Shown: positions 34,081 to 47,100 of the stretch, in pieces | How positions within the stretch are numbered: position 1 is the first letter of the stretch | Layout of the letters: each line of letters opens with the position of its first letter | Origin: Apoda limacodes | Taxonomy: Eukaryota > Arthropoda > Insecta > Lepidoptera > Limacodidae | Direction of reading: 5' to 3' | Assembly (NCBI GenBank): GCA_946406115.1 | Contig: OX291545.1 | Span: 12,910,001-12,974,000 of the forward strand | DNA: 64,000 bases | Program-made: the position numbers and the translations under genes | The notes under the pieces: model-generated | What the model was told of the DNA's origin: nothing | Databases searched by the model: none | What the model saw: the letters and a program-made list of their open reading frames with translations, nothing else

Positions 34081-34190
34081 AAATTGCAGCCTTATTTTCG
34101 GTTCTAAATGGGTTCCTTTCCTTAAAAGTTTAAAGTTTAAATTTTAAACTATTAAGGGACCCATTTAGAACAGAAAATAGGCTGCAATTT
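34081..34190. repeat. 110-bp foldback (near-perfect palindrome)
   Basis: The left arm from 34081 (aaattgcagccttattttcg) pairs with the right arm ending at 34190 (gctgcaattt), with only a few mismatches and small indels over about 50 bp per arm and almost no loop. It is either a tiny foldback MITE or a hairpin-RNA candidate. Confidence 0.75.
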
Positions 34191-34414
34191 TTCTCCTTTT
34201 TGTGCTATTAGGGTGGCATATGGGTTGCCTGCACCTATATACCACTTAATAATGACTGTAATTTTCACCTTAGGTAATGCTCGGTCCTATATATAACTCA
34301 TATGTCACCTGTTGTGTTAGTTCCTGCTCGCTATTTGGTTGTTAGATATCTATTAGTAGGTACACGTTTAAAAATATTATTAAAATCTTGCATTTTGAAT
34401 ATTTTAATACCTAA

Positions 34415-34680
34415 ATTCGGTTATAGGCGTGGAACTCCCTAATTATACTAATAAAGTTTGCTATAGCAAGCGATAGCTGCAGCTATATTTCGTTTAAGTT
34501 TGGTAATAGTTATTCCGGCGGGATCTTTTAAATTTATTGAGATAAAATGTAGCATATGTGTTAATCCAGGGTGTCAGCTACCTCCATACCAAAATTCATC
34601 AAAATTGGTCTAGCCGTTTGAGCGTGAAAAATTAACAAACATACAAATACACTCATAAACTTTCGCCTTTATGATATTCA
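34415..34680. repeat. Lepidopteran dispersed repeat, copy 1 of a tandem pair
   Basis: It starts 'aattcggttataggcgtgga', includes 'gtttgctatagcaagcgata', and ends with 'caaaattggtctagccgttt' and an aacatacaaata tail. Copy 2 follows at once. Confidence 0.55.
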
Positions 34681-34689
34681 TGTAATGGG

Positions 34690-34860
34690 ATAGCTGGCCC
34701 TTAATGAATTTTGCAAGCGGCTCGACCCGCCCTAAATTTGGTTATCGGCGTGCAACTCCTTATATAATACTAATGAAGTATGCTATAGCAATCCATAGTT
34801 CGTTTAAGCTCAGTTACAGTTATTCCTGCAGGAAATTTTGAATTTTTCGGGATAGTTACC
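34690..34860. repeat. Lepidopteran dispersed repeat, copy 2, truncated
   Basis: Same start as copy 1 ('aatttggttatcggcgtgca', 'gtatgctatagcaatccata'); it stops before the 3' phrase. Confidence 0.55.
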
Positions 34861-34984
34861 AGTTACCACCGATAAAAATATTAAAATTCCGTTAAGATCA
34901 TTTCGTTTGTTTTCGATATTCGATGTGTAAAATTATACGTTCGCATCACTAATAGAAAACCGGTGTTTTCTCTTTCCTTTTCAC

Positions 34985-35395
34985 GGATAAATATGGATTT
35001 AGGATGGACACAGCTCATTAGGGAGTGAGATTACATTTTGCTCGTAAACAACGTGAATGGACTTTAGGACAATGGGGACAAGTACTCTTCTAATAAGTCC
35101 CGTATGTGTCTATATGGCGCCGATGGTCGTTAAAAGATATACCGTAGACCAAGAGATTATATGCACAATGTGCCATATCCTCAGCACTTTAAGCACAGCC
35201 GGGTAAGCTTTGAGAGTGGTTCAGTTTTGTTCTGGGGAGGCATAAGCTTAGACGCTCGCACAGAGCTGGTTATCGTTAATATATGAGTTATAAATGCTGC
35301 ATCGTATACCACTGACATTCTTGAAGAATATGTAATGATGAAAACCTTGAAAGAATAGTCTGTGTTTCAGACTAATAGTCGAGAGATACATTCCT
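34985..35395 (+). mobile_element. Tc1/mariner-type transposase fragment, degenerate
   Basis: Pieces in shifting frames give WTLGQWGQVLF followed by an altered S-D-E-S region, VYRRPRD-like RYTVDQE, HFKHSRVSFESGSVLFWGGIS and YTTDILEEYVM. The F-S-D-E-S and W-G-x-I-S blocks in this order are typical of the second half of Tc1-family DDE transposases. Many stops show it is dead. No termini were found. Confidence 0.7.
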
Positions 35396-35616
35396 GACAA
35401 ATATATTCAAATTCGCGTTAGCTGTTAATGCTTCGTCGGTCGATTAGCTATCCGCATGCGGCAGGTTGTCTACAGGTACTTGTAATAGTAAAAAAATTTC
35501 AAAACAAGTTTTTTATTATTATTTAGTTTGAATTTAATACTAATTAATCAGTGTTTTAAAATATAGTGTCATTTAATTTCTCCGGAACTACGGCACGTTG
35601 CCTATTCTAAAAAAAC

Positions 35617-35705
35617 CGGCCAAATGCTAAACAGACTTGCGCAGAATGGGTTCTTCTATGCCATCGCAGAAATCACGACTTGCACTTGACCGGTTTTTTA
35701 TTTGG
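35617..35705. repeat. Inverted 'aaaaaaccgg' pair
   Basis: 'aaaaaaaccggccaaatg' opens and 'cacttgaccggttttttat' closes the segment: two facing copies of the 5' end of the repeat at 38573. Confidence 0.55.
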
Positions 35706-36479
35706 TGTTTTACTACTATACTATCAGTAGACCTTACGCTGTAATCGTTGAAAATTCATAATCTTTTTATTTAAATGGGTTTAAGGATCATTTTTGAATC
35801 GTCAAGAGAATAAACAATTTACTTTACAAACTAATTAATTACCTACAATACTTTTTTATTGCCAGCGTCCAATAGAAGTTTGAAGTTTTAAAGTTAGCTT
35901 GTAAGTATATATAGAACAACAATAACAATAGGTAGGTACCAATTTTTTCTAGTTTGGAAACCCCCTTAAAAAATTTAGTTTTTGCTTTTATGATTATTAG
36001 TTAATAAATCCCTCACCATAACACATATTCTGATAAAATTTGAAGCCTTTGCTTACTTCGAGCCATTTAAGGGTCAGAAGAGAGTTACCAATAGGGCTCT
36101 GTTGGGACCCTTATTTGAGTATGGAAAAAGAACCCTAAAACGCTTAAGGTTTTTAATCTAGAAACTATGGAGTATTTCAATCTCAATTTACGTAAGCAAT
36201 GTTAAGATTATGTATAATATGTTATTTAAAAATTTACTATTAAAATTAAAGATCTAAGTATAAATAGAAATTATTTTATTTTAGGTTACTAAAAAAATCA
36301 AACAACCAGCATTATATATAAGTACATACATTATATTTGTTTTTCTTAAAGCCTACTATTTCTATCAGCCTACTAATTATATCGTTATTTATTTTAACTA
36401 CTATAAGTATTTAAGAGTACAAGGTAGGTCAGATAGCTTGATTCTTTAATATAAACAATGTGCAGGGAGATAATATACT

Positions 36480-36635
36480 TATAGTAATATTAATGCGAAA
36501 GTTTGGATAGATGGATGTATGTACTTACATACTTACTTAAGAAATTTTGGAAGGCTCATTGGTATAGTCCGGAGCTTGAACGGACGCCCTTGAGAACACA
36601 GGTAGGCGCCGACTACTAAGCCACTAATGACTGAC
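36480..36635 (-). mobile_element. tRNA-derived SINE
   Basis: On the minus strand a pol III A-box-like tggcttagtagtcgg (about 36623-36609) and a B-box-like gttcaagctc (36581-36572) are spaced as in tRNA-head SINEs. A tail ending in 'aaactttcgcattaatatta' follows. It is diverged. Confidence 0.55.
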
Positions 36636-36651
36636 GGTAATTTTATTAAGG

Positions 36652-36797
36652 TGATGGCATACCCAAACGCCTTAAGTTTGCAAGGATTTGATTAATTTTG
36701 TTACAGTCCTGAGTAAACTTTTTGACGTGAAAAAAATATATCTTATAGTTCAAACCTTAATTAAGTAAATTTGCTAATATGATAATAATTTGCCTAT
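36652..36797 (+). repeat. Dispersed ~150-bp repeat, copy 2
   Basis: Inverted with respect to 20714-20868; about nine in ten positions agree by eye. Confidence 0.7.
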
Positions 36798-37724
36798 TAA
36801 AACAGACAAAATATAAATTCTGACACTCTATTTTTGGGCCACAATTGAAATTTTTTGAAAATCTAAGAGTGATATTATAATTCTTTCTTATTTCATAAAA
36901 TATATATTAATATGTCCAAGTGTATTTGCTATTTTCATAGTTCTAAATAAATAAGTATTTGAATTTCATTCGAGATTTCCAACGTGTGGTCACGTGCTAG
37001 CGCCTGTCGTACGTGGAACTTTGACTCTTTTTATGTCTTTGTACACTGGTCGAAACGGCACGCTTTTGCTATGGTATGCCATAGCCTTAATACAAGTTAC
37101 GTAACGATAGGTACGTAAACTGAGCGCGTAAAGTTAATTCGGTACAATATAGATAATTCAATAATCATCTCGTAGGTATTCAATTACTAAACTATTTGTT
37201 TAATTTAAATAAATTAATTTAATTTAATTAAAAAAACATATAGTAATACCTTCTTTGATTTTCTCCATGGAAAACATTTCATCCACCTCTTCGCAATTTT
37301 CATGATTGCGATTTTTTTTAATTAATAATATTTTATAACTGAACTGTCACTTAATTATTCAAACGCGACTAACAAAACTATTTGCTAAGACGGTATAGTA
37401 TAGAATAAAATGTATAAGGAAGTACAAAACTAACGATAAGTTTAATTTTTGGGACACGCGATAAAGAAAGTAAGAGTGTGCCAATAAGGTCTGATTCATA
37501 ACATTACGTTTGTAAAAAGTAGGGTATGGCCCAATAAAATTTACTAACACTTTTAAGATAGACTAGTGGCCCGCGCCGACTTCGTATTCATACAATTCGG
37601 TTGTGCAGAATTCTTAAATTCAGCATAGTAAAAATTAAAACATTCATTTGAATATGCTTATACTCACGACCTACAATAGCGGGAGAAGATTATTTCGTAT
37701 TTCGATTTTTGGCATAGGAAAAAT

Positions 37725-38060
37725 TTACGGCAGCGTCGCATTTGTAACGTTGCTACGCGCTTTATTTTCGGCACGGAGAATATGGTTCGAGGAACAGAGA
37801 GATAAAGTAATCGACCTACTGCCGGTAGTTTCTTTTTGTGAATTCCATGATTTATGAAATGAGCATACGGAGTCGGCATAGGAGGCCATATGTTGCCTCT
37901 GCTCTCTCTTGACTTTAAAGCGTTTTAAAGCGATGCGGTCGATGTAGATGGTTGAAAGGTTGAAATACCTACTTGATTTTCTCGCTTGCGTTGTGTCACT
38001 TTTCTGGGCTTCTTTCTTCTTAGTTCGATAAGCACGACATTTTTCTGCATTGGTCGTCAA
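37725..38060 (-). pseudogene. Fragment of a transposon-type ORF (AEKCRAYRTKKK start)
   Basis: The frame starts MTTNAEKCRAYRTKKKEAQK, resembling the basic 'AERTRAYRERKK' start of proteins repeated through insect genomes and probably mobile. The rest of the 111 residues (RYFNLSTIY, RSITLSLCSSN) does not resemble that family and may be chance frame. It was probably truncated after about 35 codons. Confidence 0.35.
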
Positions 38061-38572
38061 TTTTTCTTCGATCGCAAGCCTAGCCTTTCAACTATCTTTG
38101 TCTTATTGAGTTTGGGTCTCGGCATTAAGGCTTGCTTATATTTTGTTATAAGTATATCAATCTAGAATTTTTTGACTTTAACCTAAGAAGTTAAGACTTA
38201 ATCTGTCGAATACAGTTTATTTCGTTCAAATCCATCAAAAACTTTTGATGCTAGCGCGAATTTACTAAGCAGCTCCCATGCGACACGTCTAATTTCAATG
38301 CAAAGTAGTTTTTATACTTTCGGGGGTATAAAACTTTCAAAAGTACATATTTAAATGTAATTTTTTCTGGAATAGACAGGACGACTTTTATTTAGTACAC
38401 GTTAAATATAGATACTTTTTATCTCAGTTAAACAACGTGTAGTAGGAATCTCACAGCAATGGCATGATACCATGATAGTATAGCATTATACTAATAATGA
38501 TATTTTATTAATATTTGATGTGTAGGTACATACTTAATACTGTATCACAGAATAATTAATAATTTAAAAAAT

Positions 38573-39008
38573 AAAAAAACCGGTCAAGTGCGAGTTGGTT
38601 GCGCACCGAGGGGTCCACTAAATTGCGGTTTACGATTTATGACGTATTAAAAAAAACTACTTACTAGATCTCGTTTAATCAATTTTCGGTGGAAGCTCTT
38701 ATTTTGTAAGTTACAGGGGGGGGACTAGGGTTACAAATCCTGAGATATGGTAACCCTAGGGGGGGACACATTTTACCACTTTGGAAGTTTCTCTCGTGCT
38801 AACCATTCAGTTTAGAAAAAAAATTATGATGATGAAAAAAAAAATTTGTGAGAAAATCTTAATGAGGTGCACAGAATACTAAGTTTCAACAGAATAGTTC
38901 TTATAGTTTCGGAAAAAAGTGGCTGTGACATACGGACGGACAGAAAGACAGACATGACGAATCTATAAGGGTTCTGTTTTTTGCCATTTGGCTACGGAAC
39001 CCTAAAAA
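38573..39008. repeat. Lepidopteran dispersed repeat, full-length-looking
   Basis: It starts 'aaaaaaccggtcaagtgcga' and 'gcgcaccgaggggtccac', has 'ggacggacagaaagacagac' near the end and closes with 'ggctacggaaccctaaaaa'. This start and end pair is very common in moth and butterfly genomes. A perfect inner 10-bp inverted repeat (ctagggttac / gtaaccctag) lies near 38727-38760. Fragments of the same family lie at about 27830-27900, 14245-14265 and 44010-44090. Confidence 0.75.
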
Positions 39009-39009
39009 T

Positions 39010-41020
39010 GTGACTATGGTCAATACTCTGTATAATATATGTACATATATTTATACTTACATCATCGATTAATAACTAAGAAGATCGACATAAAGCGGTA
39101 AATGATGTCAAAAGTCGCTTGGAGCGATAGGCGTTTATTTCAATTAAGTCGCGCACGAGTTGTCCTTAAAGCTGTGCAGAACTAAAAATAATTCAAAATG
39201 ACACGTAAAAAACTCTACGAATTGTAATAAAATAAAAAAAGTATTATAAAGTAAGTAAAAAATCAAGTTAAAATTAATATCAAATACTTAAGTTTACGAT
39301 TCCTTAATCCTGTAAAAATATTAGCTTTTAAGTCAACGTAATAAAAAATCCCTTAACCATTTGCATATTTTGACACTTACAAATAAATCAAAACGTATAG
39401 GGTATATCCCATTGACCCAGAATCATGAAATGAGGCAAAAAGTACAAGCTTAGGAAGTAATCTGAAAATTGTTTGTTGAAAATCTTATCACATAACAAAA
39501 AATATACGATTAGGTATAATCTTACACTTGTAGTTACGAGAATTCACCTTGGATCTTTTTTCCGATTTGAGATGGAAAAGGGCAAAAATTGATAATTTCT
39601 TGACTCGATCTCCGCGATGGACGTAAGTACTATCTACGTAACATAATACAAGTTTGTCCAGAACCGACAGACTCACACTTGTCCGGTTTTCTTAAAAAAA
39701 GCTTTTGATTTGTAATTCAATGATTTTTACATTTATTTTAGTTTCTTGAGGGAGAGAATTTTCCAAACGAAACAAATGGACTAGGTATAATATGTTCGAT
39801 GCATTTTCTCACTTCCTATGTTTATGTAACAAACAAAGGTCGAAAAAGATTGACAAATTCAGCTTTGCTCATGTTGCCACATACATAACACTTATTAAAG
39901 GCACTGTTCAGAAACCCACATACTCGTAAATATACGAATACTGTACTTTTACATACATACGGGTCAGATTGATAACCTCCTATTTTTTTATTTGTTTAAA
40001 AAAATTATGCAATTGACTGACTCGATGTAACGTTGATATGTTAGAAAATAATTAATAAATAAATAATCAATGAAAAAATAGACTTCCCTAGTGAGGATAA
40101 ATTAATAATCTACATTATTATGCCACTAAAAATAATATATTTTGACTTACACTTATTTTCATTTTTCATTTTAATCTTTAACTATTTAAAAATCGTTTGA
40201 CGACTCCACTTCATTTATTCTATGTTTGTCTACTTTTCTTATCTCCCCTTATTTTTGATGCCACGAGACCGTTTTAAATTATGTCCATGTTAGCATCCAA
40301 CCGAACTGGAATCTTATTACCTGGTCTTCAGGTTTATATTTTAGTGGGAGTATGCTAAGACGTTTATCGAATTTATGTTAATAATAGGTACTTTACATAC
40401 CAGTAAACAACGGATACCTAGTAGGAATCTCACGTAATATTTTTTTTATAATTTTTAACATAAGTACATAATACTTACTGTATTTAGGAAATAAAGAGAG
40501 TGTATAATAAAATTATATTTGGTAAATATTTCCCGGCACCAAGTTATTTTTAAATAAAAAAATATTATATTGATAGAGTAGTACCTCCTTATACACAAAT
40601 AAAATAAAAAAGTCGGCGAAAAAGAATAGTTTTTGTAAAAATCAAAAAAAAAAAAAATTAAAAAAATAACCGTTAAAAAAAATGGCCACCGATTTCTGCA
40701 TTCCATTTGGGTATACATTAAAATTTTACGGAAAAATGACTTGGTGCAGAGAAGAAAAAAATTACCATAATATATTTATACTTATATTCTTAATTTCATA
40801 AATAATTTGTAACATATGGTTAAAAAATTAGATATTAATATTTATAAAAACGTTGATGGTTCTTAGCCAATATATTAATAAATAAAAAAAAGTAAATAAA
40901 AACATAACCTACAAACGAAAGTCTGTGATCAGAAGTTTACCACTACCCAAATAAAATTGAATAATGTAAATGAAAGCACAGTTCAGGTTGCAAGAGGGGA
41001 ACAAGTATAAGAAATCAATC
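39010..41020. other. AT-rich 5' flank of NDUFAF6
   Basis: No exon was recognised in 2 kb upstream of the NDUFAF6 start. Any promoter or 5' UTR exon is probably within the last few hundred bases but shows no clear signal to my eye. Confidence 0.4.
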
Positions 41021-41025
41021 TAAAT

Positions 41026-41129
41026 ATGTATGCTTTCAAAGCTATTAGAAATGGCAAACTTGCCGTTCGCTTTGTAAGATCACTTTCAAATACTTCTAAT
41101 GGATTACAATATTGTACCAATATCGTAAG
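41026..41129 (+). CDS. NDUFAF6: NDUFAF6 coding exon 1
   Basis: The start MYAFKAIRNGKLAVRFVRSL gives a basic targeting region; the exon ends TNIV plus two bases of an Arg codon before gtaatc. Confidence 0.85.
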
Positions 41130-44100
41130 GTAATCAAGCTAAATTAATTCTATTTATATTTTTGTAACTTCCTTCAGTGGATAGGTATATCGCAAAAGCC
41201 ACGATACTTTTACTGTGTTAATTACCTACCTACTTATTCTAACTTCGACTTAGACGCGGGCTAGTGTACCCAACTAGGCTATGTCACGAGACCTTAAAGA
41301 AGATACTTTAGGCCAGATTACCAAACCTTGTGTCCCCTTCTAGTACTTTGACTAAGCGCATTCAAGTTAAAAGCAGGCAGCTGTTATTGGTCTACCTCTG
41401 AAGAAGAACAGTAATATCGTACAAGTCTACTAATTTGTCAACAACTCAACTTTGAGCCCAATCGTTTTACCCACAGGAATATGGGAAATGCCTATTAAAG
41501 CCACAGTCTTAGAGACATGCCAAGTCTATGTGGTATTCAAAAACATACATACAAGTCAATTGTTTTTGATTTGAGTATATTTATTTTTTAAAGATTGGCA
41601 ACCTTGTTTCAGATAGACAGCATGACTATGAAAATTTTTTAGCAACACTTCTCATGACAAAAGTAATAAGATCACCTGCTTTAGTAGTGCGAGCTTTTAA
41701 TGTTGAAATTGCAAGAATTCAAGACCAGACAACAGATGCACAAACGGCCGCTTTTAGATTACAGTTTTGGCAAGATGCATTAGTAAATATATACCAAAAA
41801 GATCAAACTATATCTAATATACCAGCTAATCCTATAGTTCAAGAATTATACAAGGTAAAAAGATTTTTTGTTATTGACATTAACTGGGTATGTTATGTTA
41901 CAAACCCAGTTAGATTATAAGTATAACCAATCACTAGCCTATTAAAGGCTTTGTGCAGATTGGCCGACCTTGTTGGGGTAGTGTGATATTGTAAGGGGTC
42001 ACAGCAGCCTAAGGATGCTTGCAACAGCAGGGGCATCACTGTTTTTATCAGCCCTAAACATCCCCACTCTTTAAGGGTGATTTGGGCCATTGTCCAAATT
42101 CGGGCCTGGTGCGTATTATTGACTTTACATAAGTTTTTTTTTTACATATGCAGGTTTCCTCATAATGTTTTATCACGTTGCCAATCGTTTACAAATCTGT
42201 TAACATCTTTCTTGAAGAACCCCATATTGTAGCCCTAAGAGAAAACCTTGGCAGGGAGGTCATTCAACAACATAGGTTCCTAGGAAGTTCTTCTGAAACT
42301 GCACTGTACATGGCCATTTACATTCTAAGGTCAGCCCATCATTGAACCAAGTCAAAAGGGCCTAGCTGGTATCTTCCATATGGGGTAGGACTTGTTACTT
42401 GTGAAGTAGCAACATTTCAGGCAAAGAAGTTAAGTGCTTCTTTGCTCTGTTAAGTACTCCAAGTTTTTATGATTTTGGAACTCAACATCGCTGAAGATGT
42501 CAACACCAAGGATCCCAATGCTATTTGAGATGGTAAGGGGTGTGTTCTGGAATTGTAGGATCTCAGTAAATGGGGTTTTCTTAGTGGTGAAGTGTCTCAT
42601 AGTGTTGTTTTATGTCCAATCAACATGAAATATAAACATCATGTTTATTAAGCTCTGTAGTATATACTGATGTAATTTACCACAGTTCTTGCACCTAATA
42701 CCTACATACTTCTGATTACTTTATTAAATAATAAGTCTTGTAAGTACCCTCACATAAATAACCTATACATACAAGTATATCTGTATATATACAACAGGTT
42801 GAATTGGACCAAGTTTTTGTGTATACATTCAGAGATCTTGGACAGACTTGGTTTGATTTTAGACAATTTTAACCTGCCCATGAGGTCTCTTGACTTGACC
42901 CAATAACCAAAATTTTATCACAACAATAGGTAGTTGGCTCAGTGGTCGTAAAATAGAATTATTGTGGTGTGTGTGACAAACATAATTTGTAGTATCGAGC
43001 TACCGGGTTTAATTAGGGTTTAATTGTACCTGTCATCATTGACAAAACATAATGTGTAGGTATGTAAATGTTTAGTGATCAAAAACATTGCTACACTTGA
43101 AGGTACAATATAAATAAAAATGTTATTATCACCCTTTTCAGGTTTGCAGTTGTTACAAACTACCTCAGAGACATTTAAATGGATTAATTACATCCAGAAA
43201 GAGTTTATTAAAATCTAAATATTTTCAAACGTTAGATGATGTAGAAGCATATGCAGAAAAGTCTGTATCTTCAATATACTATTTGATTTTAAGTTCTGCT
43301 GGTATTGCTAATGTACATGCTGACCACGCGGCATCGCATTTAGGCAAGGCACAAGGAATAACAAACTTACTTAGGTAAGAATTTATATTATCTGCAGAAA
43401 TAAATATTTGATTTGATTTTCAATAGAGTAATTTTGTAACTATGATAGTTAAGAAAATTTGAAACTTTATATTTGTTTACTTAGATATTTTTTTATTCCT
43501 ACTAACACAAGTACAAAATCCACTATGTGTACTATAGTAGTATGTTATATAATTACCTAGTAAAATATTTTATTGCATATTCACTCAATTTGCAGCTAAG
43601 TGAGCAATAACCTGCTTCCTGAATATTGGGGCATGGAGTGGATTAGTTACTTACAAATGCTGAAACTGCTATCCAGGTCTACTTCCTCAAAAGACTTGCA
43701 CGAATGCGACCTTCAGCCGCTTTTGAATTTAGGCGACGGCGTCATCCTTGCCGGCTACCTAAATTGCAAGCACCGGCGATAGAACTCTTTAGTCACTTCA
43801 CAGAGAGGCAGACTCCTCGACCAACTAGTTGACAGACTAAACATCGACATCATTGCTACCATGACGCCCACCTACTTTCCCCACGCCGCCCGCTGCAGCC
43901 CTGACCGGCTTGACATAGCACTTCTACAGAATTTGCATTTTTTTATTTTTTGTTAGGAAATTCGAAGATTTCAGGATTTTACCTACTTCGATCTAAAGAT
44001 AGAGCCCATTAATGGTCGGGCGGACAGTCAGGCAAAAAGTCAGTGTAACAAATAGTAATAGGACTCCGGAACCCGAAAAGTAGCAAGAGCAACATATAAA

Positions 44101-47100
44101 TTTAAACATGAAATGAATAATACACAGAATTCATAATGGTTAAAATTTTTAACCATTTAAGTACTCTTGAGTACTTAGTCCATTACAACCACTAAGATTC
44201 TATCAGTTATGCAGCAAAAAGTTCAGTAATGCTGTTTGGTGCCGTAATAGGAATTCGCATTCGGCTTTTTTGCTTAGAAGCGTTTTTTTTAATTTTTATT
44301 AGCAATTTAGAGTCTATGTCCTTTCTTGTTTTCTTTTTTCTAATGTAATTTGAAATTTTCATAGCATTTTTAAATAAAGATATTATTTTTGTCTCCTAAT
44401 TTTTTTATATAAAGCATTAATCATTGTTCTCTATGTTGATTTTCAGATCGATACATGTTTCAAATTACCACAAAGTTGTTTCATTGCCCATGAATGAGTT
44501 AATGAAGTACCAAGTAAGCCAAGAAAGTGTGTTGAGGGGAATAGACAATGAAAATATGAGAAATGTTATATTTGAAATAGCCAGTAGAGCCAACAGTCAT
44601 TTAAAAAAGGTACTGACATACGACAAGAATTAAAAGTATCTACTAGAAAAATTTAGTTATAATATTTTTGTGTAGAAATATTTTTGTAAGATCAACTTTT
44701 ATATATAAACTAGCTGACCGGGCAGACGTTGTCCTGCATGATACCGACTGCAGCGCCATTATAAGGATTCTACTGTATGTGTATATTTCATTGTACTACT
44801 CCTAAATGGCTGGACCAATTTGAATGATTTTTTTTGCCAAATGCATACAAAAATAATCATTCAAATCGGTCCAGCCGTTTAGGAGTAGTACAGTGACATA
44901 CACACATACAGTAGAATTATATATATAAAGATTAACAAAATTCTGAAATGTACATAGTGTTTAAGAAGTTTAATATCTTTGCGTGGCAATAGCAGCATAT
45001 ACGTCTGTGTACTGTACATCTGTAGGGGGTTCGCTGATTTGAGCAATTCCAATTCATTGTTCTGACATCTCACCGTTGTCTCGTTAATCAAAGGTATTTT
45101 AAAATAGCACAAAATATCCTCTTAAGAAATCCGATAACAATGATGGTATGCGACTTGTACGAAGCTTTAAGTATAACAAGACTAATATTATAAAAAGATT
45201 GCATATGTTTGTTTGTATGCAAGGGGTAATACTGAACCGCTTCTGAAAATGTCTTTTACTTATTGAAAACTACACTATTACTGAGTAACATTTCGTCACG
45301 TTGCGTCAAAGCATCAGGATGAACTGAACTTTGGCGCAGTTAGTCTGGTCAACATGTACCTTTTTGGGTGAAATTTTTGTATAGTCTCCGAAAATTACGA
45401 TCAAGGTGTCATTCGATTCGGAATATTATGTAGAAAGTTTAAGAAAAAGTTCCAAAAGGGGCCGATGAAAATTGCAAAAGTTATAAAGAATTAAAAAAAA
45501 AAAAGTAGGGGTTTGGTTTTTTTTGAATATCTCAAAAACTATCAAAGATATTCGAAATTTGAAAAAAGATCTGAAAAGGGGAGGAAATTTCCTAAAAAAA
45601 AATCCTACCTCCCGGAACTGTATCTTTAATATTTATAATTTTTACGGAGCCCTGAAAATAGCGCTAAAAATGGGTAGTCTTGCTTCCGCTCGCGATTTGT
45701 CATTCGGACACGGTAACAATAAAAATCATTTTAACATATTAAATATGAATATTAAGGAATAAAAAAATTTTAGTACTATTGGGATATATAAATGAACACT
45801 AATCCGTAGGCGAAAAATTTTTATCCCCATTTTTCCATTAGTTATGCATTAGTTAATTAACTACTTTTTCTGAATAGAATGTTAACAGAAAAAAGCTGAT
45901 TATTATTAAACTACAACCCTAGGATTTTTTTCACTTCGTGGAGTTATTCTTAAAAGGCATTAAAATAGATCCCCGTTGGAAAAATTTAAAAATGTTAATT
46001 TTCCACTTTTTTATTAACAATCGAAAACATTTAAAATTTAAAAACTGCATAAAAGTTATTAAAAAAATTTTGTTTTTCAAATATTTCAAATTTTATGATT
46101 TCTAACGGTTAAAAGTTACATGAAAAAAGTTTTTTTTAATTTTTTACCGCGATTGTTTAAATAATTGTTATAAACAAATGCATTGTTTATAAGATAATCA
46201 ACAATTTTTTTTTCCTAATCTACTTGTCGATATAAATTATGATTTTTAAGAAAAAAATTATTCCTTAAAAAATTATTTATTGCTATAAAATGCATTTCTT
46301 AATTAACAATCGTTTTTTACTACTAAATATAAATATTAAGGAACCATTTTGTCTCTAAAAATCATAAATTCTATTGTTCTTAAATATTCTGGAAAAAAAA
46401 ATTTTTTTTTTTCATTTTTTATTTGTTTATTTAATAAACAATTTGTTATAAACAAATGGATTTTCTTACTTTATTTTTTTTTTAATTTGTAATTTAATTA
46501 TAAAAACAGCTATGTATTATTTTTTATGAAAATTTTTTTTTATCTATTTTTTATATAACTTTTAATATTTTTATGTATTAAAATTTGCCTTTTTATCTCG
46601 CTCTTTTTCTTTTATAATTGGTATAACTTTTAAACTATTATATATACGACAATTATACTTCAAGTCGTTTTTATTTACTATAAATTAATGAACAATTTAA
46701 GCTTTTAACTTCAGCTCTAGCTCTATTATTTATGTTAATTATTGACAATTGTTTATTAAAAATAAACCGAAAAAATTTTTTTTCATGTTTTTCATTCCTG
46801 CCATATGATAAGACAAAATTGATTTAATTTCTAACAAAAAGTTCATTTTAATTGCCAAAAAAGAAAATAATAAAAAGATCTTACAAAATTTTAGGATATT
46901 TATGAACATTTAACCACGTTTTGGAATAGAAACACATGAAAAAAAAAATTTTCGGTTTATATTTTATAAACAATTGTCAATAATTAACATAAATAATAGA
47001 GCTAGAGCTGAAGTTAAAAGCTTAAATTGTTCATTAATTTATAGTAAATAAAAACGACTTGAAGTATAATTGTCGTATATATAATAGTTTAAAAGTTATA

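Noticed and set aside
41654..41920. 88-residue frame starting at an internal Met (MTKVIRSP) as a stand-alone gene
   Set aside because: It is exon 2 of NDUFAF6; homology extends upstream of the Met and the frame runs into intron 2 after 41854.
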